DNA of 64,000 nt, taken from positions 1-64,000 of the forward strand of contig NZ_JAAWUO010000012.1 of NCBI RefSeq assembly GCF_013304825.1. Direction: 5' to 3'. The position numbers and the translations under genes were made by a program. The DNA comes from Blautia schinkii. GTDB lineage: Bacteria; Bacillota; Clostridia; Lachnospirales; Lachnospiraceae. The notes under the pieces are model-generated. The model searched no databases. It had not been told where the DNA came from and saw nothing but the letters and a program-made list of their open reading frames with translations. Every line of letters starts with the position of its first letter. Position 1 is the first letter of the stretch. This document shows positions 36,932 through 46,148 of the stretch, one piece after another.

Positions 36932-37708
36932 ATGATAACCAGCGTATCAAATGCAAAAATAAAAAATGTCATGCAGCTGAACCAGAAAGCGAAAGCCAGA
37001 AGAGAGCAGGGACTTTTTGTGGCAGAAGGCAGAAAGATGTTTCTGGAAGCACCGGAAGAATGGGTTTCACAGGTGTTTGTCTCAGAGAGCTTTTCCCAGG
37101 ATGGGGAGCTGATGGCACAGGTGGAGAAATATCCGTACGAGATCGTAAAGGATTCAGTATTCCGTCAGATGTGTGACACCAAGACACCACAGGGAATTCT
37201 GACAGTTCTGAAGCTTCCGGCCTGGAGCGAGGACGATGTACTTGCAGGCGAAAATCCACTTGTGATGGTTCTCGAAGATCTGCAGGATCCGGGAAATGCA
37301 GGAACCATTCTTCGAACCGGTGAAGGCGCAGGAGTCAGCGGGGTTTTTCTCACAAAAACATGCGTGGATATCACCAATCCAAAAGTGATTCGTTCCACTA
37401 TGGGATCCATTTACAGAATGCCTTTTCTATATGTGAAAGATGTGGTATCATTAGAAAAGAAGCTGAAAGAAAATGGAATCCGCAGTTTTGCAGCTCATTT
37501 GAAAGGTGAGAATTCCTACGATCAGGAATCCTATAAAGGCGGCACAGCGTTTTTTATCGGAAACGAGGGAAAAGGTCTGACAGACCAGGCGGCAGAAGCA
37601 GCAGACTGTCTCATCCGGATTCCGATGTGCGGCAAGGTAGAATCCCTGAATGCTGCCATGGCATCAGGAATCCTGATGTATGAAGCTGCAAGACAGAGAA
37701 GAGAATAA
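36932..37708 (+). CDS. TrmH/SpoU-family RNA 2'-O-methyltransferase
   Basis: A 258-aa SPOUT methyltransferase: an N-terminal substrate-binding region (RREQGLFVAEGRK) and a C-terminal knotted domain with DPGNAGTILRT, NEGKGL and LNAAMASGILMYE motifs. It probably methylates a ribose in 23S rRNA (RlmB-like), though the target nucleotide is unknown. ATG 36932 follows TGGAGA. The longer frame from 36872 has no ribosome binding site. Confidence 0.92.
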   Translation: MITSVSNAKIKNVMQLNQKAKARREQGLFVAEGRKMFLEAPEEWVSQVFVSESFSQDGELMAQVEKYPYEIVKDSVFRQMCDTKTPQGILTVLKLPAWSEDDVLAGENPLVMVLEDLQDPGNAGTILRTGEGAGVSGVFLTKTCVDITNPKVIRSTMGSIYRMPFLYVKDVVSLEKKLKENGIRSFAAHLKGENSYDQESYKGGTAFFIGNEGKGLTDQAAEAADCLIRIPMCGKVESLNAAMASGILMYEAARQRRE

Positions 37709-37736
37709 TTTTTTCAAAAAAGAGAGGAGGGGTTTT

Positions 37737-38177
37737 ATGACACCTTTAGTCTGGCTTGGAATACTGGCAATTTTACTGGTAATTGAGGCGATCACAGTAG
37801 GACTTACCACTGTCTGGTTTGCAGGCGGTGCTCTTATTGCGTGCGTTGCGTCGTGGCTTGGGCTTGGGATCGTTGTACAGCTCCTTTTATTTTTCGGAGT
37901 TTCCGTGGTGCTTCTGATCTTTACCAGACCTCTGGCGGTCCGCTACATGAACAAGGGCGTGGAGAAGACCAATGCAGAGAGCCTTCTGGGAAAAAGAGCT
38001 GTAGTCATACAGCAGATCAACAACCTGGCCCAGACCGGGCAGGTACGGATCAATGATATCGAATGGACTGCCCGTGCGACTGATGATTCAGTTCAGATCC
38101 CGGCAGGTGCAGTTGTCGAGATCGAAGAGATCCGCGGCGTGAAGCTGATCGTAAAAGAACTTAGCAAGGAGGGCTAA
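37737..38177 (+). CDS. NfeD-family membrane protein
   Basis: A 146-aa short NfeD protein: two to three transmembrane helices (about 1-70) and a C-terminal OB-fold (about 85-146). GAGGAGGGG precedes ATG 37737. It overlaps nothing, and the next gene encodes an SPFH protein 4 nt later. NfeD proteins work with SPFH/stomatin partners in membrane microdomains. Confidence 0.9.
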   Translation: MTPLVWLGILAILLVIEAITVGLTTVWFAGGALIACVASWLGLGIVVQLLLFFGVSVVLLIFTRPLAVRYMNKGVEKTNAESLLGKRAVVIQQINNLAQTGQVRINDIEWTARATDDSVQIPAGAVVEIEEIRGVKLIVKELSKEG

Positions 38178-38181
38178 AATT

Positions 38182-39123
38182 ATGGGTGGAATTATTGTTT
38201 TGCTTGTAGTCATTGTTCTTGTTCTGTGGATACTGGCATCCTGCATCCGTATCGTACCGCAGGCCTACGCAGTGGTACTGGAAAGACTGGGTGCTTACAA
38301 GGCTACATGGGGAACAGGTATCCATTTCAAGGTTCCGTTTATTGAGCGTGTTGCAAGAAGAGTGAACCTGAAAGAGCAGGTTGTGGATTTCCCACCGCAG
38401 CCGGTGATCACAAAAGATAATGTAACCATGCAGATTGACACTGTAGTATTTTTCCAGATTACAGATCCGAAGCTTTATGCATATGGCGTTGAGAATCCGA
38501 TCATGGCCATCGAGAATCTTTCCGCTACCACACTTCGTAACATCATCGGTGATATGGAGCTGGATGAGACACTGACATCCCGTGAGGTAATCAATACCAG
38601 AATGAGAGCTTCCCTTGATGAAGCTACAGATCCATGGGGAATCAAGGTCAACCGTGTTGAGCTTAAGAACATCATTCCTCCGGCAGCGATCCAGGATGCC
38701 ATGGAGAAACAGATGAAAGCTGAGCGTGAGAGACGAGAGGCTATCTTGAAAGCAGAAGGTGAGAAGCGTTCTACTATCCTTGTGGCAGAAGGAAAGAAAC
38801 AGTCTGCGATCCTTGACGCGGAGGCTGAGAAACAGGCGGCTATCCTTCATGCTGAAGCACAGAAAGAGCGTATGATAAAAGAAGCAGAAGGTCAGGCACA
38901 GGCAGTTCTCAAAGTACAGCAGGCAACTGCAGAGGGACTCCGCATGATAAAAGAAGCAGGTGCAGATGAGTCTGTTCTTACACTGAAAAGCCTGGAGGCA
39001 CTTACAAAAGTTGCCGACGGCAAAGCAACGAAGATCATCATTCCGTCCGAGATACAGGGCATCGCAGGGTTGGCAACATCCCTGAAGGAAATTATGACAG
39101 ATAAACCGGCAGAGCAGAAATAA
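38182..39123 (+). CDS. SPFH/band 7 (stomatin, QmcA-like) membrane protein
   Basis: A 313-aa protein with one N-terminal transmembrane helix, a band 7 domain (about 25-190) and a long Ala/Glu/Lys-rich coiled coil (about 170-260, repeats of AEGEK/AEAEK type). AAGGAGG is 9 nt before the ATG. Encoded with NfeD, it should form large oligomers that organise membrane domains or regulate membrane proteolysis. Confidence 0.93.
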   Translation: MGGIIVLLVVIVLVLWILASCIRIVPQAYAVVLERLGAYKATWGTGIHFKVPFIERVARRVNLKEQVVDFPPQPVITKDNVTMQIDTVVFFQITDPKLYAYGVENPIMAIENLSATTLRNIIGDMELDETLTSREVINTRMRASLDEATDPWGIKVNRVELKNIIPPAAIQDAMEKQMKAERERREAILKAEGEKRSTILVAEGKKQSAILDAEAEKQAAILHAEAQKERMIKEAEGQAQAVLKVQQATAEGLRMIKEAGADESVLTLKSLEALTKVADGKATKIIIPSEIQGIAGLATSLKEIMTDKPAEQK

Positions 39124-39149
39124 ATCTGCAGCCGTGAGGAGGATATATT

Positions 39150-40148
39150 ATGAATCTTAAAGGGAGAAATTTCCTGACACTGAAAGACTTTACACCGGAA
39201 GAGATCCTTTACATGATAGATCTTGCAGAAAATCTTAAAGCCAAGAAAAAGGCCGGAGAGCTTCATGAGTATTACAGAGGCAGGAACATTGCCCTGATTT
39301 TTGAAAAAACAAGTACGAGAACACGCTGTTCTTTCGAGGTGGCTGCTCATGATCTTGGAATGGGTTCCACTTACCTTGATCCGACAGGTTCCCAGATCGG
39401 AAAAAAAGAGAGCATCGCTGACACAGCAAGAGTTCTTGGAAGAATGTACGAGGGAATCGAGTACCGCGGATTCGGCCAGGATATCGTTGAGGAACTTGCA
39501 AAACATGCAGGTGTTCCGGTATGGAATGGTCTGACAAATGAGTATCATCCGACACAGATGCTTGCAGATATGCTGACAGTACGTGAGCATTTCGGCAAAC
39601 TGAAAGGTCTGAAACTTGTATACATGGGTGATGCCCGCTACAACATGGGTAATTCCCTGATGATCGTATGCTCCAAACTTGGTCTTGATTTCGTGGCATG
39701 TACCAACAAAAAATACTTCCCGAATGACGAGCTTGTAGCTCAGTGCCAGCAGTGGGCAAAAGAAGCAGGTTCTACTATCACTCTTACAGAAGATGTTGAG
39801 GCCGGAACAAAAGATGCAGATATTGTTTACACAGATGTATGGGTATCCATGGGCGAGCCTGACGAAGTATGGACAGAGCGTATCCATGACCTGACACCGT
39901 ACAAAGTTACCAGACATGTAATGGAGAACGCAGGCGAGAAAGCAATCTTCCTTCACTGTCTGCCGGCATTCCATGACCTTAAGACAAAGATCGGCAAAGA
40001 GATGGGCGAGCGTTTCAACCTCACAGATATGGAAGTTACAGATGAGGTATTCGAGTCTCAGCAGTCTAAGGTATTTGACGAAGCTGAGAATCGTATGCAC
40101 ACGATCAAAGCTGTGATCGTTGCAACATTGGGAGAGCCGGAGAAATAA
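39150..40148 (+). CDS. argF: ornithine carbamoyltransferase
   Basis: A 332-aa enzyme making citrulline from ornithine and carbamoyl phosphate. The carbamoyl-phosphate loop [22 protein letters not shown] and the ornithine motif HCLPAFHD are present. GGAGG precedes the ATG. No other arginine gene is nearby, so the biosynthetic or catabolic role is not settled by context. Its stop overlaps the start of birA by one base. Confidence 0.96.
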   Translation: MNLKGRNFLTLKDFTPEEILYMIDLAENLKAKKKAGELHEYYRGRNIALIFEKTSTRTRCSFEVAAHDLGMGSTYLDPTGSQIGKKESIADTARVLGRMYEGIEYRGFGQDIVEELAKHAGVPVWNGLTNEYHPTQMLADMLTVREHFGKLKGLKLVYMGDARYNMGNSLMIVCSKLGLDFVACTNKKYFPNDELVAQCQQWAKEAGSTITLTEDVEAGTKDADIVYTDVWVSMGEPDEVWTERIHDLTPYKVTRHVMENAGEKAIFLHCLPAFHDLKTKIGKEMGERFNLTDMEVTDEVFESQQSKVFDEAENRMHTIKAVIVATLGEPEK

Positions 40149-40954
40149 TGTCAGACTTATTTAATGAAGAAATAATTTCACAGGCAACACATACAAAATG
40201 GGCGGGCAAAACCGTCCATTTTGCAAGAGAAATTGATTCCACCAATCTCTGGGGAAAACGTGTCTGGAAAGAAGAAGGCGCAAAACACGGCGAACTTTTT
40301 GTAGCTGAATATCAGTCGGCAGGACGCGGACGTTTCACAAGACGCTGGAGTGCACCGCCGGACAGTGCAATAACCATGAGCATTCTCATCTGTCCGGAAT
40401 TTTCCCCGATGAAAGCTCCGATGCTGACCCTTGTTATGGGACTTTCCGTTGCGCAGGCAGTGGCAGATCTCGGGCTTGATGTGGGAATTAAATGGCCCAA
40501 TGACGTAGTTGTTTCCCGCAAAAAGATCTGCGGTATCTTAACAGAGATGACCATGAAGCAGGACAAGATCGGCTGTGCTGTCATTGGTGTCGGGATCAAT
40601 GTAAATATGGACAGCTTTCCGGAGGAGATGGCTGACAAAGCTACTTCGCTGTATCTGGAAAGCGGACATGTTTTTGACAGGGCTGAAGTAGTCGGGCTTG
40701 TGATGAAGCATTTCGAAGAAAATTACGAGAGATTTGTACAGACAGAAGATCTGTCAGGGATGAAGACAGATTATGAAAAGCTGCTGGCAAACCTGAACCA
40801 GCCGGTACGTGTACTGAATCAGAATGATCCATATGAGGGAATTGCACGGGGAATCAACGCAGGTGGCGAGCTTCTTGTGGAACGTGCAGATGGAAGCATT
40901 GAGGAAGTAAATTCCGGAGAAGTTTCTGTGCGCGGCTTGTACAGCTATGTATAA
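40148..40954 (+). CDS. birA: biotin-[acetyl-CoA-carboxylase] ligase, no DNA-binding domain
   Basis: A 268-aa monofunctional biotin protein ligase. The catalytic loop is GRGRFTRRW-like (AGRGRFTRRW), with KWPND and ICGILTEM further on and a C-terminal SH3-like domain. The N-terminal HTH of repressor-type BirA is absent, so it should not regulate biotin genes. The start ATG overlaps the argF stop (TAATG). Confidence 0.95.
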   Translation: MSDLFNEEIISQATHTKWAGKTVHFAREIDSTNLWGKRVWKEEGAKHGELFVAEYQSAGRGRFTRRWSAPPDSAITMSILICPEFSPMKAPMLTLVMGLSVAQAVADLGLDVGIKWPNDVVVSRKKICGILTEMTMKQDKIGCAVIGVGINVNMDSFPEEMADKATSLYLESGHVFDRAEVVGLVMKHFEENYERFVQTEDLSGMKTDYEKLLANLNQPVRVLNQNDPYEGIARGINAGGELLVERADGSIEEVNSGEVSVRGLYSYV

Positions 40955-41114
40955 AACCGGATTATAATGCAGATGAGAGATGCAGGACTGTGCAGAGTGA
41001 TATTGAAATTGCTGTCAGTTACAGCTTCATCAGAAACTGCAGACAGCTGTGTTCGGAGTGACAGAAGTAAACGCTTTCGGACAGTAATTGTATTTAATGT
41101 GTAGAGGAGATTTT

Positions 41115-41483
41115 ATGTATCAGGATAATATTGTGCTTTGCGGAGCAAGCTCTTATGAGCAGAAATACTATTTTAACCAGGATTTTGCATCCCTTCCGGA
41201 CGCAGTAAAACAGGAGCTGCAGATTATGTGTGTGCTTTTTACAGAGGATGTAGGCGGAATCCTGACACTGGAATATGATGAGAACGGAAATCTGCAGTTT
41301 AAGACAGAGGCACTGGAGGCAGACGGCCGTTTTGATGAGATCGGAAGCGCACTGAAGATCAAAGAGATCCAGCGCAATAAGAAAGATCTTCTGGAATCCC
41401 TGGAAATGTATTATAAAGTATTTTTCCTCGGGGATATCCCGGATGAGGAACTTAAGAAAAAAGCAGATGCAGTTGAGGACTGA
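41115..41483 (+). CDS. DUF6145-like protein of unknown function
   Basis: A 122-aa acidic protein starting MYQDNIVLCGASSYEQKYYF. I recognise it as like the DUF6145 family common in Lachnospiraceae, with no known function. No membrane segment or catalytic motif is visible. GAGGAGA precedes ATG 41115. It sits 3 nt before dusB and is probably co-transcribed. Confidence 0.72.
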   Translation: MYQDNIVLCGASSYEQKYYFNQDFASLPDAVKQELQIMCVLFTEDVGGILTLEYDENGNLQFKTEALEADGRFDEIGSALKIKEIQRNKKDLLESLEMYYKVFFLGDIPDEELKKKADAVED

Positions 41484-41486
41484 TCC

Positions 41487-42461
41487 ATGAAGATGCAGTG
41501 GAAGATCGGAAATGTGGAGATGGAGAATCCTTTTGTGCTTGCACCAATGGCAGGGGTGACAGATCTGGCATTCCGAAAACTTTGCAAGGAGCAGGGAGCA
41601 GGCCTGATCTGCATGGAAATGGTCAGTGCAAAAGCCATTTCCTATCATAATAAAAATACAGAAGCACTGATGGAAATCGACCCCGGAGAACATCCGGTGT
41701 CCATGCAGCTTTTTGGCAGTGAGCCGGAGCTGATGGCTGAAGTGGCAAAAAGCATTGAGGATCGTCCTTTTGACATTCTTGATATCAATATGGGATGCCC
41801 GGTTCCGAAGGTAGTAAACAATGGCGAGGGCTCCGCACTTCTGAAAAATCCAAGGCTCATTGAACAGATCGTACGAAGTGTTTCCGGAGCAGTTTCCAAA
41901 CCTGTGACTGTGAAGGTGCGGATCGGTTTTGACGAGAATACACCTGTTGATGTGGTAGAGATCGCCAAGCGTGTGGAAGATGCCGGAGCAGCGGCCATTG
42001 CAGTTCATGGAAGAACAAGGCAGCAGTACTATTCCGGGCAGGCTGACTGGGATGCCATCCGTCGTGTGAAAGAGGCTGTGACGATTCCTGTGATCGGGAA
42101 CGGAGATATCGTGTCCCCGGAAGCGGCAGAAGAAATGTTTAAAGAGACTGGCTGTGATGCAGTGATGATCGGCCGCGCAGTCCGTGGAAATCCGTGGATA
42201 TTCCGGGAGCTGAACCACTACTTCCGGACTGGCGAAAAGCTGCCGAAACCCTCTGTGGAGGAAGTCTGTGAGATGATTTTGCGTCATGCGCGAAACCAGA
42301 TTGAGATCAAGGGAGAATATATCGGGATCCGGGAGATGCGTAAACATGTGGCCTGGTACACAGCAGGTATGCGCCACAGTGCCGGGATTCGGAGAGAATC
42401 CAATAATATTGCAAGCTATGAGGAGCTGAAAAAGCTTACAGATATGCTTTTGGAACGATAA
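41487..42461 (+). CDS. dusB: tRNA-dihydrouridine synthase B
   Basis: A 324-aa FMN-dependent TIM-barrel enzyme that reduces uridines in tRNA. LAPMAGVTD (19-27), the conserved NMGCPVPKV with the catalytic Cys, VHGRTRQQYYSG, and GNGDI are present, followed by a C-terminal helical domain. It follows the DUF6145 gene directly. Confidence 0.95.
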   Translation: MKMQWKIGNVEMENPFVLAPMAGVTDLAFRKLCKEQGAGLICMEMVSAKAISYHNKNTEALMEIDPGEHPVSMQLFGSEPELMAEVAKSIEDRPFDILDINMGCPVPKVVNNGEGSALLKNPRLIEQIVRSVSGAVSKPVTVKVRIGFDENTPVDVVEIAKRVEDAGAAAIAVHGRTRQQYYSGQADWDAIRRVKEAVTIPVIGNGDIVSPEAAEEMFKETGCDAVMIGRAVRGNPWIFRELNHYFRTGEKLPKPSVEEVCEMILRHARNQIEIKGEYIGIREMRKHVAWYTAGMRHSAGIRRESNNIASYEELKKLTDMLLER

Positions 42462-42477
42462 GAAAAATGCTTGGAAG

Positions 42478-42513
42478 AACCGTGTGGAAATCTGGAATTT
42501 CCTGCGGTTTTTT
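42478..42513 (+). terminator. terminator after dusB
   Basis: AACCG...GGAAAT pairs with AATTTCC...CGGTT, followed by T6, 15 nt after the stop. Confidence 0.75.
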
Positions 42514-42523
42514 CTGCGTTTTC

Positions 42524-42634
42524 AGAGCTCTTTTTTCGACGTGGAATGCTTGACAATACTGGGGCTTTTCGGTATAATACAGGAATTGTGAATATCCTGA
42601 GATTTTTACGCCCTTTTTTAGAAAAAAGAGCTCT
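42524..42634. repeat. 14-bp inverted repeats flanking the greA promoter
   Basis: AGAGCTCTTTTTTC (42524-42537) and its exact reverse complement (42621-42634) enclose 83 bp containing a consensus promoter. The geometry is that of an invertible promoter, but no recombinase is adjacent. Confidence 0.6.
42550..42578 (+). promoter_or_regulatory. consensus sigma-A promoter of greA-lysS
   Basis: TTGACA (42550-42555), exactly 17 nt, TATAAT (42573-42578). It lies between the two arms of the inverted repeat. The leader to greA is about 130 nt. Confidence 0.88.
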
Positions 42635-42713
42635 TGGGAATGGTAGCAACAGAAATATCCGAAGCTGTATTTTTTCAGAAAAATAGCACGGTTTTGAAAG
42701 GAAGTAAGGCAAA

Positions 42714-43199
42714 ATGGAAGAAGCAAAGAAGAACTTACTCACATACGCAGGACTTAGAAAACTGGAAGACGAGCTGCACGATCTGAAAGTTGTTAAGAGA
42801 AAAGAAGTTGCAGGAAAGATTAAAGAGGCCAGAGAGCAGGGAGACCTTTCTGAGAACGCTGAGTACGATGCAGCAAAAGATGAGCAGAGAGATATCGAGG
42901 CACGTATTGAGGAGATTGAGAAGATCCTTAAGAATGCCGAGGTTGTAGTAGAGGACGAAGTTGATCTTGACAGAATCAGCGTAGGCTGCAAGGTTAAGGT
43001 TCATGATTATGAGTTTGAGGAAGACATGGAGCTGAAGATCGTAGGTTCTACAGAGGCTAACAGCCTTGAGGGCAAGATCTCCAACGAGTCTCCGGTAGGC
43101 AAGGCACTGATCGGTGCACACACCAACGATATCGTTGAGGTTGAGATGCCGTCCGGAATTATGAAATACAAAGTTCTTGAGATCCAGAGAAACGTATAA
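42714..43199 (+). CDS. greA: transcription elongation factor GreA
   Basis: A 161-aa GreA: N-terminal coiled coil (about 10-80, with the acidic tip DLSENAEYDAAK) and C-terminal FKBP-like domain (ISNESPVGKALIG). It rescues backtracked RNA polymerase. An AAGGAAG box precedes the ATG. It is followed by lysS and probably co-transcribed. Confidence 0.97.
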   Translation: MEEAKKNLLTYAGLRKLEDELHDLKVVKRKEVAGKIKEAREQGDLSENAEYDAAKDEQRDIEARIEEIEKILKNAEVVVEDEVDLDRISVGCKVKVHDYEFEEDMELKIVGSTEANSLEGKISNESPVGKALIGAHTNDIVEVEMPSGIMKYKVLEIQRNV

Positions 43200-43201
43200 T
43201 A

Positions 43202-43266
43202 TAACTGTGAAACAGTTATTTAATTATGAGCAAGTAGCGAATGTGGATTGCAAATATCCGCTAAAC
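43202..43266 (+). repeat. leader element copy A, upstream of lysS
   Basis: A hairpin TAACTGT/ACAGTTA (43202-43218) is followed by AATTATGAGC and a second stem AGC...GGAT/ATCCGCT (43236-43262), ending 14 nt before the lysS ribosome binding site. The order and much of the sequence match 48507-48573. Confidence 0.45.
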
Positions 43267-43292
43267 GATTGGTAGATTAAGGAGGCCGACAA

Positions 43293-45326
43293 GTGGCAGA
43301 GCAGAAGAAGCAGGATGTAAACCAGCTGCTTAAGGTACGTCGTGATAAACTGGCAGACCTTCAGGCAAATGGCAGGGACCCGTTTCAGATCACAAAATTT
43401 GATCAGACACATCATTCCCTTGAGGTGAAAAATCTCTATGAAGCACATGAGGCAGAGCTTCTCAGAGACCGCAAGGAGCTTGATGTAACAGGTCTTGATG
43501 AAGAGCAGGCAAAAGAGGCTCAGAAGAAGGATTATGAAGAAAGAAGAAGCATCATGGACGCAAGCCCGATCCACGTATCGATCGCAGGTCGTATGATGTT
43601 CAAGCGTGTAATGGGAAAAGCTTCTTTCTGTAATATCCAGGATTTACAGGGTAACATTCAGGTTTATGTGGCAAGAGATGCCATTGGAACCGATTCCTAT
43701 GCAGATTTCAAGAAATCTGATATCGGTGATATTTTTGGTCTGGAGGGATTTGCTTTCAGAACAAGAACAGGTGAGATTTCCATTCATGCAGAGAAGATGA
43801 CTCTTCTTTCCAAGAGCTTACAGATCCTTCCTGAGAAATTCCACGGACTGACAGATACAGATACCCGTTATCGTCAGAGATATGTGGATCTTATCATGAA
43901 CCAGGACAGCAAGAACGTATTCATCAAACGTTCCCAGATCCTTAAGGAAATCCGTAATTTCCTTGCAGGACGTGACTTCATGGAAGTGGAGACACCAATG
44001 CTGGTTTCCAACGCAGGCGGTGCAGCTGCAAGACCATTTGAGACACATTACAACGCACTGAACGAAGACGTTAAGCTTCGTATTTCCCTGGAGCTTTATC
44101 TTAAGAGACTGATCGTAGGCGGACTTGAGAGAGTCTATGAGATCGGTCGTGTATTCCGTAACGAGGGTGTTGATACCCGTCACAATCCGGAGTTCACTCT
44201 GATGGAGCTTTATCAGGCATACACTGACTATGAGGGAATGATGGAGCTGACAGAGTCCATGTTCCGTTACCTTGCAGAGAAGGTCTGTGGTTCCACAAAA
44301 ATCTCCTACAACGGTATTGAGATTGACCTTGGAAAGCCGTTTGCACGTCTGACCATGAACGATGCCATCAAGAAATATACAGGAATTGATTTTGACGAAG
44401 TAGCAGATGATGAGGCAGCTAAGAAACTTGCTGATGAGCATCATATTGAATATGAGGATCGTCACAAGAAAGGTGATATCATTAACCTCTTCTTTGAGGA
44501 ATACTGTGAGAAAGAGCTGATCCAGCCAACATTCATCATGGATCATCCGATCGAGATCTCTCCGCTGACAAAGAAGAAACCTTCTGACCCGAATAAGGTA
44601 GAGCGTTTCGAGCTCTTTATCAATACATGGGAAATGTGTAACGCATATTCCGAGCTCAACGACCCGATCGATCAGAGAGAGCGTTTCAAAGCACAGGATG
44701 CTCTTGCAGACGCAGGTGATGAGGAGGCAAACCATACAGATGAAGACTTCCTGAACGCACTGGAGATCGGTATGCCGCCAACAGGTGGTATCGGATACGG
44801 AATCGACCGTCTCGTTATGCTTCTGACAGACAGCCAGGCAATCAGAGACGTACTGCTGTTCCCGACAATGAAGTCACTGGACGCTGATAAGAAAGCTTCC
44901 AAGCCAGCAAACAGCACTTCTGAAGCAGCACCGGAGAAAGAAGAAGTAATTGATTTCTCCAAGGTAAAAGTGGAGCCGTTATTTGAGGAATTCGTAGATT
45001 TCGATACTTTCAGCAAATCAGATTTCAGAGCTGTAAAGGTAAAAGCATGTGAAGCTGTTAAGAAATCCAAGAAGCTGTTACAGTTCACTCTGGATGACGG
45101 AACAGGCACAGATCGTACCATTTTAAGCGGTATTCATAGCTTTTACGAGCCAGAAGAACTGGTTGGTAAGACACTGATCGCTATCACAAATCTGCCTCCA
45201 AGAGCTATGATGGGAATTGAATCCTGTGGTATGCTGTTATCTGCAATTCATGAGGAAGAGGGAGAAGAAAAACTTCATCTTCTGATGGTTGATAACCATA
45301 TTCCGGCAGGTGCAAAGCTGTACTAA
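43293..45326 (+). CDS. lysS: lysyl-tRNA synthetase with C-terminal tRNA-binding domain
   Basis: A 677-aa class II LysRS. The anticodon-binding OB fold (about 60-170) and the catalytic core (motif 2 around [17 protein letters not shown], motif 3 [15 protein letters not shown]) form the normal enzyme of about 530 residues. A linker and an extra C-terminal EMAPII/Trbp111-like OB domain (about 565-677, [28 protein letters not shown]) follow, as in some MetRS. It should raise tRNA affinity. The start is GTG 43293, 7 nt after GGAGG. Confidence 0.96.
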   Translation: MAEQKKQDVNQLLKVRRDKLADLQANGRDPFQITKFDQTHHSLEVKNLYEAHEAELLRDRKELDVTGLDEEQAKEAQKKDYEERRSIMDASPIHVSIAGRMMFKRVMGKASFCNIQDLQGNIQVYVARDAIGTDSYADFKKSDIGDIFGLEGFAFRTRTGEISIHAEKMTLLSKSLQILPEKFHGLTDTDTRYRQRYVDLIMNQDSKNVFIKRSQILKEIRNFLAGRDFMEVETPMLVSNAGGAAARPFETHYNALNEDVKLRISLELYLKRLIVGGLERVYEIGRVFRNEGVDTRHNPEFTLMELYQAYTDYEGMMELTESMFRYLAEKVCGSTKISYNGIEIDLGKPFARLTMNDAIKKYTGIDFDEVADDEAAKKLADEHHIEYEDRHKKGDIINLFFEEYCEKELIQPTFIMDHPIEISPLTKKKPSDPNKVERFELFINTWEMCNAYSELNDPIDQRERFKAQDALADAGDEEANHTDEDFLNALEIGMPPTGGIGYGIDRLVMLLTDSQAIRDVLLFPTMKSLDADKKASKPANSTSEAAPEKEEVIDFSKVKVEPLFEEFVDFDTFSKSDFRAVKVKACEAVKKSKKLLQFTLDDGTGTDRTILSGIHSFYEPEELVGKTLIAITNLPPRAMMGIESCGMLLSAIHEEEGEEKLHLLMVDNHIPAGAKLY

Positions 45327-45367
45327 AATTAAATATTAAATGTCTAAAACCATGATGTCAGACTGCG

Positions 45368-45389
45368 TTTGACAACAATTTGACAACAA
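45368..45389. repeat. tandem 11-bp repeat
   Basis: TTTGACAACAA occurs twice head to tail (45368-45378, 45379-45389) in noncoding DNA just after lysS. It may be a recombinase or excisionase site, given the DUF6462 gene 230 bp further on. Confidence 0.45.
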
Positions 45390-45507
45390 AATTTGGGATA
45401 ATAATGAATCGTTATGAAGCATGACGAATTTCAGGTGGAAAGACACAGGTTTGAGAATGAAATCAAAATTGATTCACTGGATCAATGATTGATATGCATG
45501 ACAACAA

Positions 45508-45546
45508 GAGCACTTCTTAGAGTTTAATCTGAGAGGTGCTTTTTTT
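45508..45546 (+). terminator. tRNA-style terminator without a tRNA
   Basis: An AGCACTTCT/AGAGGTGCT-type stem with a TAGA/TCTG extension and T7. The GAGAGGTGCTTTTTT part is identical to the terminator behind tRNA-Gln. Confidence 0.75.
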
Positions 45547-45615
45547 CGTACTCAAAAATATATCCCGGCAGTCAACTTCTGTAAAACAGTGAATCTAATT
45601 TTGGAGGAAAATATC

Positions 45616-45873
45616 ATGGATAAAAATTATAAACCAATCACAAGTATGAAGGAAGTACCAGAGCAGCTTAGAAAATTACGCCGACAGTATCTACGTTATC
45701 AACAGGCAGAGATTATTTACAGTATTTCTCATAAGAAACTTTTTAAACTCGCCAGTGATGCAGGTGCGATTTACAGAATAGATGGAACCGTATTGATCAA
45801 GCAATGCAGTGTAGTGGATCATAAAATGAGCAATGATACGTTCACGTTTCTTCTGGAAAACAGGGCGTGCTGA
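45616..45873 (+). CDS. DUF6462-like, excisionase-type small DNA-binding protein
   Basis: An 85-aa protein with a winged-helix-like pattern: YLRYQQAEIIYSISHKKLFK, LASDAGAIYRI and GTVLIKQ. It resembles DUF6462 proteins, which sit beside integrases of Lachnospiraceae mobile elements and look like excisionases. GGAGG is 8 nt before ATG 45616. No integrase is present, so it is probably a leftover of an integrated element. Confidence 0.6.
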   Translation: MDKNYKPITSMKEVPEQLRKLRRQYLRYQQAEIIYSISHKKLFKLASDAGAIYRIDGTVLIKQCSVVDHKMSNDTFTFLLENRAC

Positions 45874-45983
45874 CTTTGTGTAAGAAGTACATTTGATAAA
45901 ACGTGTTACATCATGAGGATCTTATTTATAAGTTTCTGGATCTAAATAAATGGAGAGAAAAGAAAACACGTGGTGAAAAATGA

Positions 45984-46027
45984 TGTTTCGGTGAAACACA
46001 TGAAATAAAAATGAAACAAATGAAATA
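45984..46027 (+). promoter_or_regulatory. operator array upstream of the thiol-sugar operon regulator
   Basis: A perfect palindrome TGTTTC-GGT-GAAACA (45984-45998) overlaps the first of two direct copies of TGAAACAnATGAAATA (45992-46007 and 46012-46027), spaced 20 bp, two helical turns. They lie just before the -35 box. Confidence 0.6.
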
Positions 46028-46030
46028 GGG

Positions 46031-46059
46031 TTGACATTTTATACATTGATTCTTATAAT
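46031..46059 (+). promoter_or_regulatory. consensus promoter of the LacI-type regulator and operon
   Basis: TTGACA (46031-46036), exactly 17 nt, TATAAT (46054-46059). The leader to the disrupted regulator start is about 80 nt. Confidence 0.85.
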
Positions 46060-46148
46060 TTCAAATATAAAATTGGTAAAAAGATACAACAAACAATGCG
46101 AGAATAGCAAAAAAGAATGTGAAATACGTTGAAAAAGGAGGTGATGAT

